DNA of 20,553 nucleotides, from positions 1-20,553 of the forward strand of contig CAIRMS010000388.1 in assembly GCA_903879765.1 (NCBI GenBank). Reading direction: 5' to 3'. The DNA comes from an uncultured Flavobacteriales bacterium (lineage in GTDB: Bacteria; Bacteroidota; Bacteroidia; Flavobacteriales_D; Crocinitomicaceae). The first letter of the stretch is position 1. Every line of letters starts with the position of its first letter. The position numbers and the translations under genes are program-made. Below, one piece after another: positions 1 to 8,590 of the stretch. The notes beneath the pieces were generated by a model. It saw only the letters and a program-made list of their open reading frames with translations. It was not told where the DNA came from and did not search any database.

Positions 1-1353
1 ACAGCCTTTGTTGAATGGATTTGGAAAAACTTGAATGGAACCTGATTCATTGGGAAGATAATCTTCAACACTTGCGTTGACAAATTGATTTAAGTCATAG
101 GTTTCATCACCGTTTTGATAAGGCAGGTAATGAAAGTAAACTAGAAACATTTCATCAGTCGTATTGAATCCACTGGAAACATTTTGCGGAGGATTATTTG
201 GATTATTCACGTTTGACGCTGTATTGTCAAATGTAGCCTCTCCTTTTAATTTGTATCCAGTTGGAACTTTTTGCATATTCTGGAAAAAATAAAAATCTTG
301 CCACATGAATTCCCATTTAGGTACGTTGATGAATGGAATAGTATCTAGGTTTTGTTTGTAGGCATATGCCTTGATGTTTTTGCCGATTAAATGCATATGC
401 GGAAAAACGGATAGAATGGAAAAACTTGAAGGAAGTCCCGAACCACCGTTCGGAAATTGTGCAGTTAAACTCGTTTCTTGGTTGGCGGGTAGAGTAAAGT
501 TATTATCTGCGATGAGAGGTGCTGCTGAAATTTGCCTGACTCCAGTTGTACCAATGGGATAAAAGTGAAAAATAACTTTTGTACTGTCAAACTCGCCATA
601 ACTACCCATTGGATAATGCATGGTAAGGTAAATACTCGATCCTGGTCCAATATCAATCCCTAATTTGAGCGGATCAACCGATGGCAAAATCATAGGGGTC
701 GATCCAGGTGTATATCCGGTGACTAATTTCGATGATGCATTACTCGGACTCGCACAATTTCCATCGAGTGTATCCGTACTTTCCACACTAGTTGGATCCA
801 CATAAACGAGTGCATGGTGCACAATTTCTCGGTTTCCTGGAATTACTTCAACTGCCTTGATGATTCTGTTTTGTGTCAAATTCGTCGGAATGGAAAAACA
901 CACATAGTCATCATGAGAAATCGCCTTACTCATATAAGTCGGAATCTGAACAGTTAAATCGCCATTCCCTAGAAATGAACTGCTTGAATAAACGGGTGGG
1001 GGTGGAGTACTTGCCGCATTTCCTTCTGGAAAACCTTGGTCCAACCAAGTTAATATGGTAGATTTCTCCGTCGCACTTAAGGAACGATTGTGTAAATATT
1101 GTTGGTAGTTATTATCTGGTGGCCACGGTGGCATTTCATTGGTGTTGATGCATTGATAAACCAGCGATGCCATTGGACTCACGTCATTAAAAGTCATGAG
1201 TGAAAGGGGAGCGGCACCACCAGGATGATGGCATTTCGTACACTTGTTGTAGAAAATTTGCGCTACTTCACCGCTCCATGTTTGGGCGGATACATTCGTG
1301 AAAATGTAAAAAGTAAAACTGAGTAGAAAACTAATTTTTTTCACAGCAGACAT
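1..1353 (-). CDS. Secreted copper type II monooxygenase (PHM/DBH-like) with N-terminal cytochrome-c-like domain, 3' end outside window
   Basis: The frame is open from the ATG at 1353 to base 1, giving 451 residues with no stop. A signal peptide (about 1-23, ending VSAQ) is followed by a haem-attachment motif CTKCH (C38, C41, H42) with a possible axial Met in NEMPPW (M74). The rest matches the two-domain copper monooxygenase fold. VHHALVY gives H179/H180, MHYPM gives H246, PHMH gives H319/H321 and TDEMFLVYF gives M402. These correspond to the three CuH ligands and the HxH plus Met ligands of CuM in peptidylglycine monooxygenase. The last visible residues, QVFPNPFNKG, look like the start of a T9SS type A sorting domain, so the protein is probably exported across the outer membrane. 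The ATG overlaps the TAA of the upstream esterase (TAATG), suggesting translational coupling. A GTG three codons in (MKKISF-like) is an alternative start. The substrate is unknown; hydroxylation is inferred from family only. Confidence 0.88.
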   Translation of the reverse strand, partial: MSAVKKISFLLSFTFYIFTNVSAQTWSGEVAQIFYNKCTKCHHPGGAAPLSLMTFNDVSPMASLVYQCINTNEMPPWPPDNNYQQYLHNRSLSATEKSTILTWLDQGFPEGNAASTPPPPVYSSSSFLGNGDLTVQIPTYMSKAISHDDYVCFSIPTNLTQNRIIKAVEVIPGNREIVHHALVYVDPTSVESTDTLDGNCASPSNASSKLVTGYTPGSTPMILPSVDPLKLGIDIGPGSSIYLTMHYPMGSYGEFDSTKVIFHFYPIGTTGVRQISAAPLIADNNFTLPANQETSLTAQFPNGGSGLPSSFSILSVFPHMHLIGKNIKAYAYKQNLDTIPFINVPKWEFMWQDFYFFQNMQKVPTGYKLKGEATFDNTASNVNNPNNPPQNVSSGFNTTDEMFLVYFHYLPYQNGDETYDLNQFVNASVEDYLPNESGSIQVFPNPFNKGC

Positions 1354-2651
1354 TAATGTTGAATGATAAATGGTCTCATTAATTCTTGACCATTCGATAA
1401 ACGTAGGGAAACAAAATAGGTTCCGTTTGGTAACATACTAAAATCAAATTCTTCTTGCTGAACTGTTTCCATCAAAAGATGTTTTTTCCCCAACAAGTCT
1501 AATACCTGTAAGCGTTCAATTTGAGCGCCGTCCACGGAAATATAAAGGTATCCCTTGCTCGGATTTGGATACACGTTCAAAGACAATTCATCCTCAGTTA
1601 TGCCAGATGTTGAGCAAACTTCGTTGACAGGACTTCCGTCACAGTAATTAATCGCGTAAAGGTTTGCTGTTTGAAGTGGATTATTCGCGGGTTGAAGAGC
1701 TGTTTCAGTACAGCCCATTTGTTTGACTAAAAAGTCACGAACGAAGCGAATACTTGTATCCATATAGGCGGTATTGGCTAAGTAAGGAACATGTGGTGCC
1801 CCTGGAAATGTGTAAAATTGATTTTCAAGCCCAACAGCGCATGCACGCTCATGTAACATGCGACTTCCGTCTAAATACATTAATGGAGTTCCCGGATTCA
1901 CAACTCCTCGGTTGTATTTGACTGTCCCGTCTGCTGTTCCATGGAAGGAACAAAGAGGAACATCACCAGCTTCTAACCAACTATAGCGCGCTAATGCACC
2001 ACAACCATTGATTACCGCATGTACTTTTGTCGAATAGCCGGGATTCCCACTGTTCCCTTCTAATCCACCAAGGGTATTCATGGCACTTGTACTGAGGTAA
2101 TCGGAAATTTCACACGGGTCATTCAAGTAAGCGACGTGCAATGCAGTTATTGCTCCCGCAGAACTTCCACCGATGAAGATGTGGTTTGTATCTACTTTAT
2201 ATAGGTTCGTAGTTTGACAATCCTTGTAGAAATAACGAATTGCACCTTTTAAATCTTGTACAGCACGAACAACGGCTTTCACTGCATTGGCTGAATCAAA
2301 TGGAAAGAAACCAAGACGGTAATCGATGCTGGCACATACATAGCCTTTTTTAGCAAAACTTTCAGACCACGTTTTAACATCATTATCTGTTTTTGATCCG
2401 CCGATAAAACTTCCACCGTGTACCCAAATAATTAATGGTCGAGCAAGTTCAGTATCTCCTGTCGGCTCATAAAAGTCAAGTTTCAATTGGTTGTTTGCGC
2501 CACTCCAAGTATTGTTTTGACCGTAGATGACATCACCAGTAACTGTGAAGTTGGTAAAAACATCATTCGCATATCTTCCACTACTGCACGGCGATTGAGC
2601 ATAAGTTGTTAAGCTGATTAACATTGTTAAAATGAAGGTAATTTTTTTCAT
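1353..2651 (-). CDS. Secreted carboxylesterase-type alpha/beta-hydrolase with T9SS sorting domain
   Basis: 432 residues. The signal peptide runs to about residue 19 (LTTYAQ). The body is a carboxylesterase/lipase-like alpha/beta-hydrolase. The oxyanion motif is HGGSF at 78-82, and the nucleophile elbow is GGSSAG with Ser164 in the GxSxG position. The acid is probably Asp241 in HGTADGTV and the histidine His287 in GAPHVPY. A type A T9SS sorting domain occupies about 355-432: the motif NVYPNPSKG, then LLGKK, then NGTYFVSL and a short basic-poor end. It is third in an operon of four exported proteins, 14 bases after the SGNH-like lipoprotein gene and overlapping the monooxygenase start by one base. 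It probably hydrolyses an ester outside the cell or at its surface. The substrate cannot be told from sequence; feruloyl/acetyl-xylan-type or lipid esters are all possible. Confidence 0.9.
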   Translation of the reverse strand: MKKITFILTMLISLTTYAQSPCSSGRYANDVFTNFTVTGDVIYGQNNTWSGANNQLKLDFYEPTGDTELARPLIIWVHGGSFIGGSKTDNDVKTWSESFAKKGYVCASIDYRLGFFPFDSANAVKAVVRAVQDLKGAIRYFYKDCQTTNLYKVDTNHIFIGGSSAGAITALHVAYLNDPCEISDYLSTSAMNTLGGLEGNSGNPGYSTKVHAVINGCGALARYSWLEAGDVPLCSFHGTADGTVKYNRGVVNPGTPLMYLDGSRMLHERACAVGLENQFYTFPGAPHVPYLANTAYMDTSIRFVRDFLVKQMGCTETALQPANNPLQTANLYAINYCDGSPVNEVCSTSGITEDELSLNVYPNPSKGYLYISVDGAQIERLQVLDLLGKKHLLMETVQQEEFDFSMLPNGTYFVSLRLSNGQELMRPFIIQH

Positions 2652-2665
2652 AGTTACAGGTTTGA

Positions 2666-3976
2666 TTAAGGGAAGCGTACACCGTCGAATTTGTTGGCGT
2701 TCACTTCCGGGATTGTTGACTGATATTTCTTGTTAATGGCTTTTATAAATGCATTCGCGAAATGAGCGTTTCCACGTGGATTCAAGTATATTCCATCGAG
2801 TGAATAGGCACCTCCGGATACGAATTTCGCACTCATGCTCACCCCATTATAGGTGAATCCATCTGCTAAGTTTGAAACAAATTGATCCGTGTTTACTAAT
2901 GCTAAATTGTATGTTTGAGCCATTTGACGAATGAAATTATTGTAGGATTCAATTTTCCCTCTTAGAAAGGTCAGTTCTTCAGCATCCAAAACAAATTCAT
3001 CTCGAATCGGGAAAAGAACGCCCATTTGATTGCATTTAACCGAGTCTAAAGGTAAACTTAGAAGTAATAATTCGGAAGATTGAATCGGACGAACAGCGAA
3101 CATATTTGCGCTTGAATCGACCATCATGAATGGATTTGCTCCCAATTGAAAGTAAAATCCAAGCGGATTATAGATGTTGTTTAAGGTTCCTACATTACTA
3201 TTGTCAAGAGTTAATCCGTTCCACGGAATTGTCGTGAAATAAGGCATTTGACTGACATCAGGTATTGTTGCTATTGCACCTTTCGCTCCATTTGCTGTTA
3301 AATTCTGAACGACTTGTTCATAGTTTTGTTGAAATTGAAGATCTGAGGGCAGGGTTTCATGTGTCCCGCCGGATTTTGCATAATCTAAAACGTCCTCGAG
3401 TCCGATGTACAATTGAAAAAATGTGGCGTTTTGCGCGAGTAACTCATCCAATAAACTTGTGGTTTGTGAAGCGCACATTCGGTTGTAAAAAGCATTTGTC
3501 CCTGCTAAGTTTGGATTGGTGAATTGATTTAATCGTAGTCCAGGAATGCCATAAACTGTAAAGGGATTATTTGCGTTATAACACGATTGACTGATACTGC
3601 TTACATCTCCAATGCTTGCATCTCGGATGGGCGATAAAGAAACGTTTCCTTGACAATCGGTTTTATATCCTAAATGGAGAGGCGCGAGTCCAGCGGTACT
3701 GATTCCGATGGACGCACTATTGATCCAAGGGATATTCGCTGAATTGGAACCAATTAATTCAAATTGTACGGCTATAATGTTCGCTAAGGAATTTTTCTGA
3801 CCTTCATTTTTAAGGCCGTCATTCATGTATCCACCCATTTGTCCGTCACCTATAAAAATGACTTTTGAAACATCAAGCTCACCTTTCGATGGAATTGGGC
3901 TCTTTATCTTTGGTTCGCAGGAAAGCAGTCCCAATATGGTAAAAATAAATAGTCCGATGAATTGAAGTTTTCTCAT
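2666..3976 (-). CDS. SGNH/GDSL-hydrolase-like lipoprotein, catalytic residues apparently lost
   Basis: I start it at the ATG at 3976 (MRKLQF), which forms TAATG with the stop of the preceding gene, the same junction as at 1353. An ATG two codons upstream (3982, MVM) is possible. The signal ends in a lipobox LLSC (Cys20), so the mature protein is a lipoprotein. The overall layout matches the SGNH hydrolases that Bacteroidota often encode beside FadL-like channels. Block I is followed by an NEGQ.NS segment, and near the C-terminus lies DGIYLNPRGNAHFAN. However, block I reads GDGQ instead of GDSL/GNSL (residues 43-46). Block III reads GLED (192-195) where GNND is usual. Block V has Tyr (397) where the catalytic His is expected. 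So Ser, Asn and His all appear replaced, and the protein may bind rather than hydrolyse. An assembly partner of the channel is a guess. Confidence 0.85.
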   Translation of the reverse strand: MRKLQFIGLFIFTILGLLSCEPKIKSPIPSKGELDVSKVIFIGDGQMGGYMNDGLKNEGQKNSLANIIAVQFELIGSNSANIPWINSASIGISTAGLAPLHLGYKTDCQGNVSLSPIRDASIGDVSSISQSCYNANNPFTVYGIPGLRLNQFTNPNLAGTNAFYNRMCASQTTSLLDELLAQNATFFQLYIGLEDVLDYAKSGGTHETLPSDLQFQQNYEQVVQNLTANGAKGAIATIPDVSQMPYFTTIPWNGLTLDNSNVGTLNNIYNPLGFYFQLGANPFMMVDSSANMFAVRPIQSSELLLLSLPLDSVKCNQMGVLFPIRDEFVLDAEELTFLRGKIESYNNFIRQMAQTYNLALVNTDQFVSNLADGFTYNGVSMSAKFVSGGAYSLDGIYLNPRGNAHFANAFIKAINKKYQSTIPEVNANKFDGVRFP

Positions 3977-5211
3977 TACCATTTATAGTTTAATGAAATT
4001 CCTGGAGCGAATGCAATTGAAGTGAACGTTCCGTTCAACTGTGTTTCCAAGTTCTTATCTGTTCGTTGCATACGTGTTGCATACAGTGATGTATCGAAAG
4101 AAAAATGTTCATTTGCAACGAAACTGAATCCACATGTTCCGTAAAGTCGATTCGCATCAGGCGTTTCGGGTGTCACATATCCTGATTGAACAGGTGTGAA
4201 GCCAAATCCACTGCCAACTCGCAGGATCCATTTTTTTGTTGCAGCGAAAGAAGCTCCTCCTCGGAATGCAAAGATACTTTCGTAGTTTCTGGCGGATTTT
4301 GTATCACTAAGAGCGCTGGTGTTTTGGGCATAATCGAAGGCAAGCGTGTCGTACACTTTCCAGTTGACACGGTTAATATCCAAAACGAAACTCCATTTAG
4401 TGTTTGGAGTAAAACTAAGTCCAAGTGTTAGTACACTTGGCAAGGGTAACTTACTTGAAAAGGCGCCATTTGGAAAACTAGTCGCTAAAGCGGTTGGCAC
4501 TGTGAATGTTGCATTTCCATTATTCACGGACATGTTTACTTTTGATCTGTATGTTAATCCCATTGAAAATTTATGATTAACATGATAAAGTATGCCAGCA
4601 TTGTATCCAAAACCAATGGCTTTCCCAGCTAATTCCGCATGTCCTGAAAAACCTAGACTATCTTGTACCGGGATGTCTTTTTGCAAATTAACGCTTCCAT
4701 TACTCACTACGAATCCAGCGCCTATTCCAAATCGTTCACTGATTCTGTAGGAAAAAGTCGGTTGAAAAAAAATCGCTTTCAAGGAAAGGCGTGTTAGGGC
4801 AAAACGTCCTATCCAACCGGGCTCCCATTGAACAGTACTACCAAAAGGTGTATAAATGGCTAATCCAACGGAGAGTGGTTCCAATGATTTTTTAAAGCGA
4901 TAAAGTCCGTAGGCGGAAAAAGGCGTTCCTATGGGATTATTCGTTCGATAACTCGTTTGTGTCGCAGAATCTGTGTAAAGCACATCAGCAAAAATCGCTG
5001 TTCCAGCAAGGTTCACTTCTGATTTATTAGCAAATGCGCTCGCTCCTGGATTAAAAAATAAACTGGAAGCGTCCAAATTCAATGCCGTTCCCGCACAACC
5101 CATTCCTTGTTGTTTTTGCCCTTGAAAATTGACTTGAAACCCTTGTCCGTATGAGAAGACTCCAACTTGAAGTCCAAAGAAAAGAAAGATGATTTTAATG
5201 AAAGAGTTCAC
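3976..5211 (-). CDS. OmpP1/FadL/TodX-family outer-membrane channel
   Basis: 411 residues with a signal peptide ending near SYGQ (about 23). The mature N-terminus has the pattern of FadL-type channels: GFQVNFQGQKQQGMGCAGTA, then a FFNPGA segment (around 52-57) equivalent to the family's NPA region. The remainder is a run of amphipathic strands ending in LNYKW, an aromatic C-terminus typical of an outer-membrane barrel. Family members carry long-chain fatty acids, toluene and other hydrophobic compounds across the outer membrane. It is the first gene of the four-gene exported operon (channel, SGNH-like lipoprotein, esterase, copper monooxygenase) and is divergent from the ChaN-like gene. The stop overlaps the next start (TAATG). 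The specific ligand is unknown, but co-transcription with secreted enzymes points to uptake of their product. Confidence 0.9.
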   Translation of the reverse strand: MNSFIKIIFLFFGLQVGVFSYGQGFQVNFQGQKQQGMGCAGTALNLDASSLFFNPGASAFANKSEVNLAGTAIFADVLYTDSATQTSYRTNNPIGTPFSAYGLYRFKKSLEPLSVGLAIYTPFGSTVQWEPGWIGRFALTRLSLKAIFFQPTFSYRISERFGIGAGFVVSNGSVNLQKDIPVQDSLGFSGHAELAGKAIGFGYNAGILYHVNHKFSMGLTYRSKVNMSVNNGNATFTVPTALATSFPNGAFSSKLPLPSVLTLGLSFTPNTKWSFVLDINRVNWKVYDTLAFDYAQNTSALSDTKSARNYESIFAFRGGASFAATKKWILRVGSGFGFTPVQSGYVTPETPDANRLYGTCGFSFVANEHFSFDTSLYATRMQRTDKNLETQLNGTFTSIAFAPGISLNYKW

Positions 5212-5273
5212 AAATTAAGCTTGGGTTGTTCCAAATATATTAAATTTAGTCGAACAAAACTTAATCCATTCCA
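5212..5273. promoter_or_regulatory. Divergent intergenic region with candidate -7 elements
   Basis: These 62 bases separate the FadL-like gene (minus) from the ChaN-like gene (plus). On the minus strand TATATTTG (5232-5239) matches the Bacteroidota -7 consensus TAnnTTTG exactly, about 20 bases before the start codon. The nearest upstream TTG is only 15 bases away, so the -33 element is weak. On the plus strand TAAATTTA (5241-5248) is one mismatch from the consensus. I see no 11-bp TTAA array here. Confidence 0.35.
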
Positions 5274-6155
5274 ATGAAACAACTTACAATTTACCTTGTC
5301 GCTTTAACCTTATGTCAAGTTACAACACTCTTTTCACAGGATAAACCAGCGTATGTTATTTATACTTCGAACGGAAAAAAAACCAGTTTTGAAAAGTTAG
5401 CTGAGGCAAGCGAGGACAAGGAATTAATTTTATTTGGTGAGTTTCATGACAATCCAATTTCGCATTGGTTACAATTGGAATTAACCAAGGAAATGTATGA
5501 GGAAGTTGGTCCTAAATTACAATTGGGATTCGAAATGTTTGAGCAAGACCAACAAGAGCTATTGAGTCAATATATGCAGGGTAGTTTAACAGCAAAACAG
5601 TTCAAGGATACAATGCGACTTTGGCCAAATTACGAAACGGATTATGCACCAATTGTCGACTTTGCGAAAAAAAACAAGTTGTTTTGTGTGGCGTCAAATG
5701 TCCAACGAAAATATGCGTCATTATTGTTTAAAAAAGGCAGAAAGGCCTTAGACACCTTGAATTTGACAATCAAATCGCAGATGGCACCCATAGATTTTAC
5801 CGTTGACACAACACTTTCTCAATACCGAGAAGTTTTTACAATGGGTGGACATATGGGCGTAAACATGGGAATGAACATGGTGGAGTCGCAAGCTTTCAAG
5901 GATGCAACGATGGCACAATTTATTATGGCAAATCCAGGAAGAAAAGAGGGGACTGTTCATTTGCATTTTAATGGGGCGTTTCATTCTGATTTTTACCAAG
6001 GAATTTTATGGTATGTCCAGCAAAAACAAACAGATATTCGGGTGTTAACCATTTCAACTGTGACGCAAGATGATGTCCGAAAATTGGACAAAGAACACAT
6101 CGGACGGGCAGATTTTATTATTTGCGTTCCGGAGTCTATGACCAGAACACATTAA
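5274..6155 (+). CDS. ChaN/Tiki-superfamily protein (haem-binding-uptake/Cofac_haem_bdg type), exported
   Basis: 293 residues, with a cleavable signal peptide (about 1-21, LFSQ). There is no proper lipobox, since LTLC has Leu at -1. The conserved ChaN/TraB/Tiki motifs are present: GEFHDN at 55-60, GFEMFEQDQ at 85-93 (Glu87), and HFNGAFHSDFY with His237 near the C-terminus. ChaN proteins are iron-regulated and bind haem, and Tiki relatives are metalloproteases, so either haem/metal binding or hydrolysis is possible. A methionine-rich stretch at 190-202 (M, GGHM, GVNM, GM, NM) holds five Met and one His in 13 residues and could bind a soft metal or haem. It is the only plus-strand gene. Its TAA overlaps the xseA stop by 4 bases, leaving no room for an ordinary terminator between them. 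Confidence 0.82.
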   Translation: MKQLTIYLVALTLCQVTTLFSQDKPAYVIYTSNGKKTSFEKLAEASEDKELILFGEFHDNPISHWLQLELTKEMYEEVGPKLQLGFEMFEQDQQELLSQYMQGSLTAKQFKDTMRLWPNYETDYAPIVDFAKKNKLFCVASNVQRKYASLLFKKGRKALDTLNLTIKSQMAPIDFTVDTTLSQYREVFTMGGHMGVNMGMNMVESQAFKDATMAQFIMANPGRKEGTVHLHFNGAFHSDFYQGILWYVQQKQTDIRVLTISTVTQDDVRKLDKEHIGRADFIICVPESMTRTH

Positions 6156-7474
6156 GCATTTCTCGATATGGAGGTGACTTTTGCAGAAAAGGTTCCTTGA
6201 ATGGTTTGCGTTTCTATTTCAGAATCAACTTCAATTAGGGCGTTTCCATCAATTGCTTTCCCCTTGATTCGTGTAATGCTATAGCCACGTTTGAGTACAT
6301 GAATGGGATCTAGGAACTGCACTTTTTCTTCTACTTGCTGAATTTTTTGTACTTCCTTCTCTAGGAAAAACTGCACTTGAGGCTTCAAGCGTGTTTCTTT
6401 GTTTTCAATCGCCTGTTGGTGCTTGGCTAATTGACTTCGGCTTTGATGTTGCACTTGAAACTGCAGCGATAAAAATCGTTCTTTTGCATTCCGGATCCTT
6501 TTTTGAACCAACTGGGTGAGTCCATTTACTTGTGCAATAAGTTTCAGTTGTTTCATCGAAAGTAACCGTTCGCTTTCTAATGAAAGTTGCTTCAGTAGTT
6601 TTTCAATTTCTAAATCAAATTCACGGAAAGTCAGAACTAAAAACTCAGCTAATTTCGTCGGTGTAATGGCATTTCGAAACGAGACCATTTCCGCAACCGT
6701 TAAGTTCGTTGAGTGTCCGATTCCTGTTAGTACGGGTATTGGGAAAGAGGCAATGGATTTACACAGATCAAAATGATTGTAACAGGTCATGCCGACTTCA
6801 GCACCGCCACCACGAACAATGACGACAACGTCATACTTTGCAATGTTCTCTTTTATTTTTTCTAGAGCATTGCAAATAGAGTTCACGGCTAAATCACCTT
6901 GCACATATGCTTCGAAAAATGTTGTTTCAAAGTAATAATTATAGGGATTTTCTTGGAGTACCTGGTAAAAATCAGAAAGACCTTTACTTGAATCTCCTGA
7001 TATGATGGCAAGTCGTTTGGGTAAAAGCGGAAATTCTCTTGACTGATTTCGATTGATGAGCTGCAAGGCTTCCAGCTTTTTCAATGTTTCCTCTCGTTCC
7101 CGTTGCAATTCCCCTAAAGAGTAGGAGGGATCGATGTCTAAAATTTGAAGCGTGAGTCCGAAGGTAGGATGATAATTTATTTTCACTAACAAAAGCAATG
7201 TTTTCCCGTCTTGCAAGGGTTCCTTTACGACTTGGATAAAGGCTTCATTAATTCGTTCGAGTTGTTGCTTCCAGATGGTTCCGGTAATTTGAGCAACAAT
7301 TTTCCCGTCTTCTTTTTGAACGAGTTCTGGAAAAGCGTGTCCACTAGGATAGCGATTCATCTTGTGCATTTCTGCCTTCACCCAATAATTCGTTGAATAA
7401 CGTTCTTCGATGGTCTTTTGAATAGACTGAACGACTTGTTTAAGTGAGAAGATTTGTTTTTCGGATGAACTCAT
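6152..7474 (-). CDS. xseA: Exodeoxyribonuclease VII large subunit
   Basis: 440 residues, the usual size for the family. The N-terminal OB-fold (about 8-105) contains YWVKAEM, SGHAFPELVQK and VAQITGTIW. The catalytic Exonuc_VII_L domain follows, with DVVVIVRGGGA (around 222) and GIGHSTNLTVAEMV then TPTKLAEFLV (about 250-280). A long charged coiled-coil region lies at about 285-400, and the C-terminal IHVLKRGYSIT motif is typical. The enzyme degrades single-stranded DNA to oligonucleotides together with the small subunit XseB. I find no xseB in the 42-base gap before it or elsewhere in the window, so the partner must be encoded outside it. It is the last gene of the phoB-phoR-xseA set and runs tail-to-tail into the ChaN-like gene. 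Confidence 0.95.
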   Translation of the reverse strand: MSSSEKQIFSLKQVVQSIQKTIEERYSTNYWVKAEMHKMNRYPSGHAFPELVQKEDGKIVAQITGTIWKQQLERINEAFIQVVKEPLQDGKTLLLLVKINYHPTFGLTLQILDIDPSYSLGELQREREETLKKLEALQLINRNQSREFPLLPKRLAIISGDSSKGLSDFYQVLQENPYNYYFETTFFEAYVQGDLAVNSICNALEKIKENIAKYDVVVIVRGGGAEVGMTCYNHFDLCKSIASFPIPVLTGIGHSTNLTVAEMVSFRNAITPTKLAEFLVLTFREFDLEIEKLLKQLSLESERLLSMKQLKLIAQVNGLTQLVQKRIRNAKERFLSLQFQVQHQSRSQLAKHQQAIENKETRLKPQVQFFLEKEVQKIQQVEEKVQFLDPIHVLKRGYSITRIKGKAIDGNALIEVDSEIETQTIQGTFSAKVTSISRNA

Positions 7475-7516
7475 GTTGAAGCGCTAGAAAATAAAGGTAG
7501 GAATAAATCCGGCTTG

Positions 7517-8590
7517 TTATTTCAATGGAATTCCTCGTGAGCTGACGGGTCCTGTGTTTTTACTTTTCTCCATGGTAATCACGAATGTTGTCCCAATGCC
7601 AACTTGACTTTTCACTTGTATGGTTTGACCATGAGATTCAACAATGTGTTTTGCGATGGCTAGTCCAAGTCCAGAACCACCTTCATTTCGGTTTCTACTT
7701 TTCTCTACGCGGTAAAATCGCTCGAAAAGACGAGATAGGTGATGTGGCTCAATTCCTGGTCCATTATCTTTGAATTCCAATAGATAGTGGTCATCTATAT
7801 CCAGAATAGAGATAACTAATATTCCATTTTCCTTACCGTATGAGATCGCATTGGCAATCAAGTTCGTGAAAACTTGTCCTAGTTTGTTGCGGTCAGCGTT
7901 CACGTATTTTGACGTAAACGTTTTCTCAAATTGTAATTGGTAATTTTTTTCTTTGGCAATTAGTTCGAATGTTTCAAAGGATTCTTTTAGCAATTCTACA
8001 ATATCAAAAGACCGAATTTCCAGACGCAGATTCTCTGTTTCCATGCGCGTAATTTGATCGAGATCTTCAAGAATTCCGGTAATTCGATCGGTTGATTTCG
8101 ATGCTCTTTCAAGAAAAGCGCGGTTAACGGTTGGATCTTCAAGTCCACCATCAAGTAGGGTGAGTAAGTAACCTTGTATCGAAAAAACAGGTGTTTTGAG
8201 TTCGTGCGCTAAATTTCCAAGAAATTCTTTTCGGAATGCGGCTTGTTCTTTCAGTTTAGATATTTCAATGGTACTATTTTCTTTCCACGCTGCCACATTC
8301 TTTTCGGCATCTTCCATTAATGAATCAATCGATTTAGCGAATGGTGTAATCTCGGGTTGTTTAATCTGAATCGATCGGTATATTAAGGAAAGTCGGTATT
8401 GAATAAATCCTTTCAACAGGAAATAGAAAACGAGGTAGGCAAATACACCTGAAAAAACAGGAATAGCAATGATGAGGTTTGTGCTCAGAGTGAGAATGCT
8501 ATTATGAACAAGAAGTGTAAACAAGAAACTGATTAGCATAAATGCTAAACTTCCATAAAAAATTAAAACACTAGGTCTTGCTGTTTTCAT
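7517..8590 (-). CDS. phoR: PhoR-like sensor histidine kinase
   Basis: 357 residues. Two membrane helices (about 7-28 and 37-60) are separated by fewer than ten residues, so there is almost no periplasmic sensor domain. A short linker leads to HisKA with FLGNLAHELKTP (phospho-acceptor His129). The ATP-binding domain shows an N box NLIANAISYG (243-252), a G1 box DNGPGIEP (275-282) and a G2 box GGSGLGLAIAKHIVESHG (304-321). Lacking an extracytoplasmic sensor is typical of PhoR, which takes its signal from the phosphate transporter through PhoU. No pst or phoU gene is in this window. The ATG overlaps the regulator's TGA (ATGA), the classic arrangement for a cognate pair. The kinase assignment is firm; the phosphate assignment rests on domain layout and the partner. 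Confidence 0.88.
   Translation of the reverse strand: MKTARPSVLIFYGSLAFMLISFLFTLLVHNSILTLSTNLIIAIPVFSGVFAYLVFYFLLKGFIQYRLSLIYRSIQIKQPEITPFAKSIDSLMEDAEKNVAAWKENSTIEISKLKEQAAFRKEFLGNLAHELKTPVFSIQGYLLTLLDGGLEDPTVNRAFLERASKSTDRITGILEDLDQITRMETENLRLEIRSFDIVELLKESFETFELIAKEKNYQLQFEKTFTSKYVNADRNKLGQVFTNLIANAISYGKENGILVISILDIDDHYLLEFKDNGPGIEPHHLSRLFERFYRVEKSRNRNEGGSGLGLAIAKHIVESHGQTIQVKSQVGIGTTFVITMEKSKNTGPVSSRGIPLK

Noticed and set aside
371..1061. Short open frames on both strands at the left end
   Set aside because: They fall within the continuous monooxygenase reading frame and have no domain signal.
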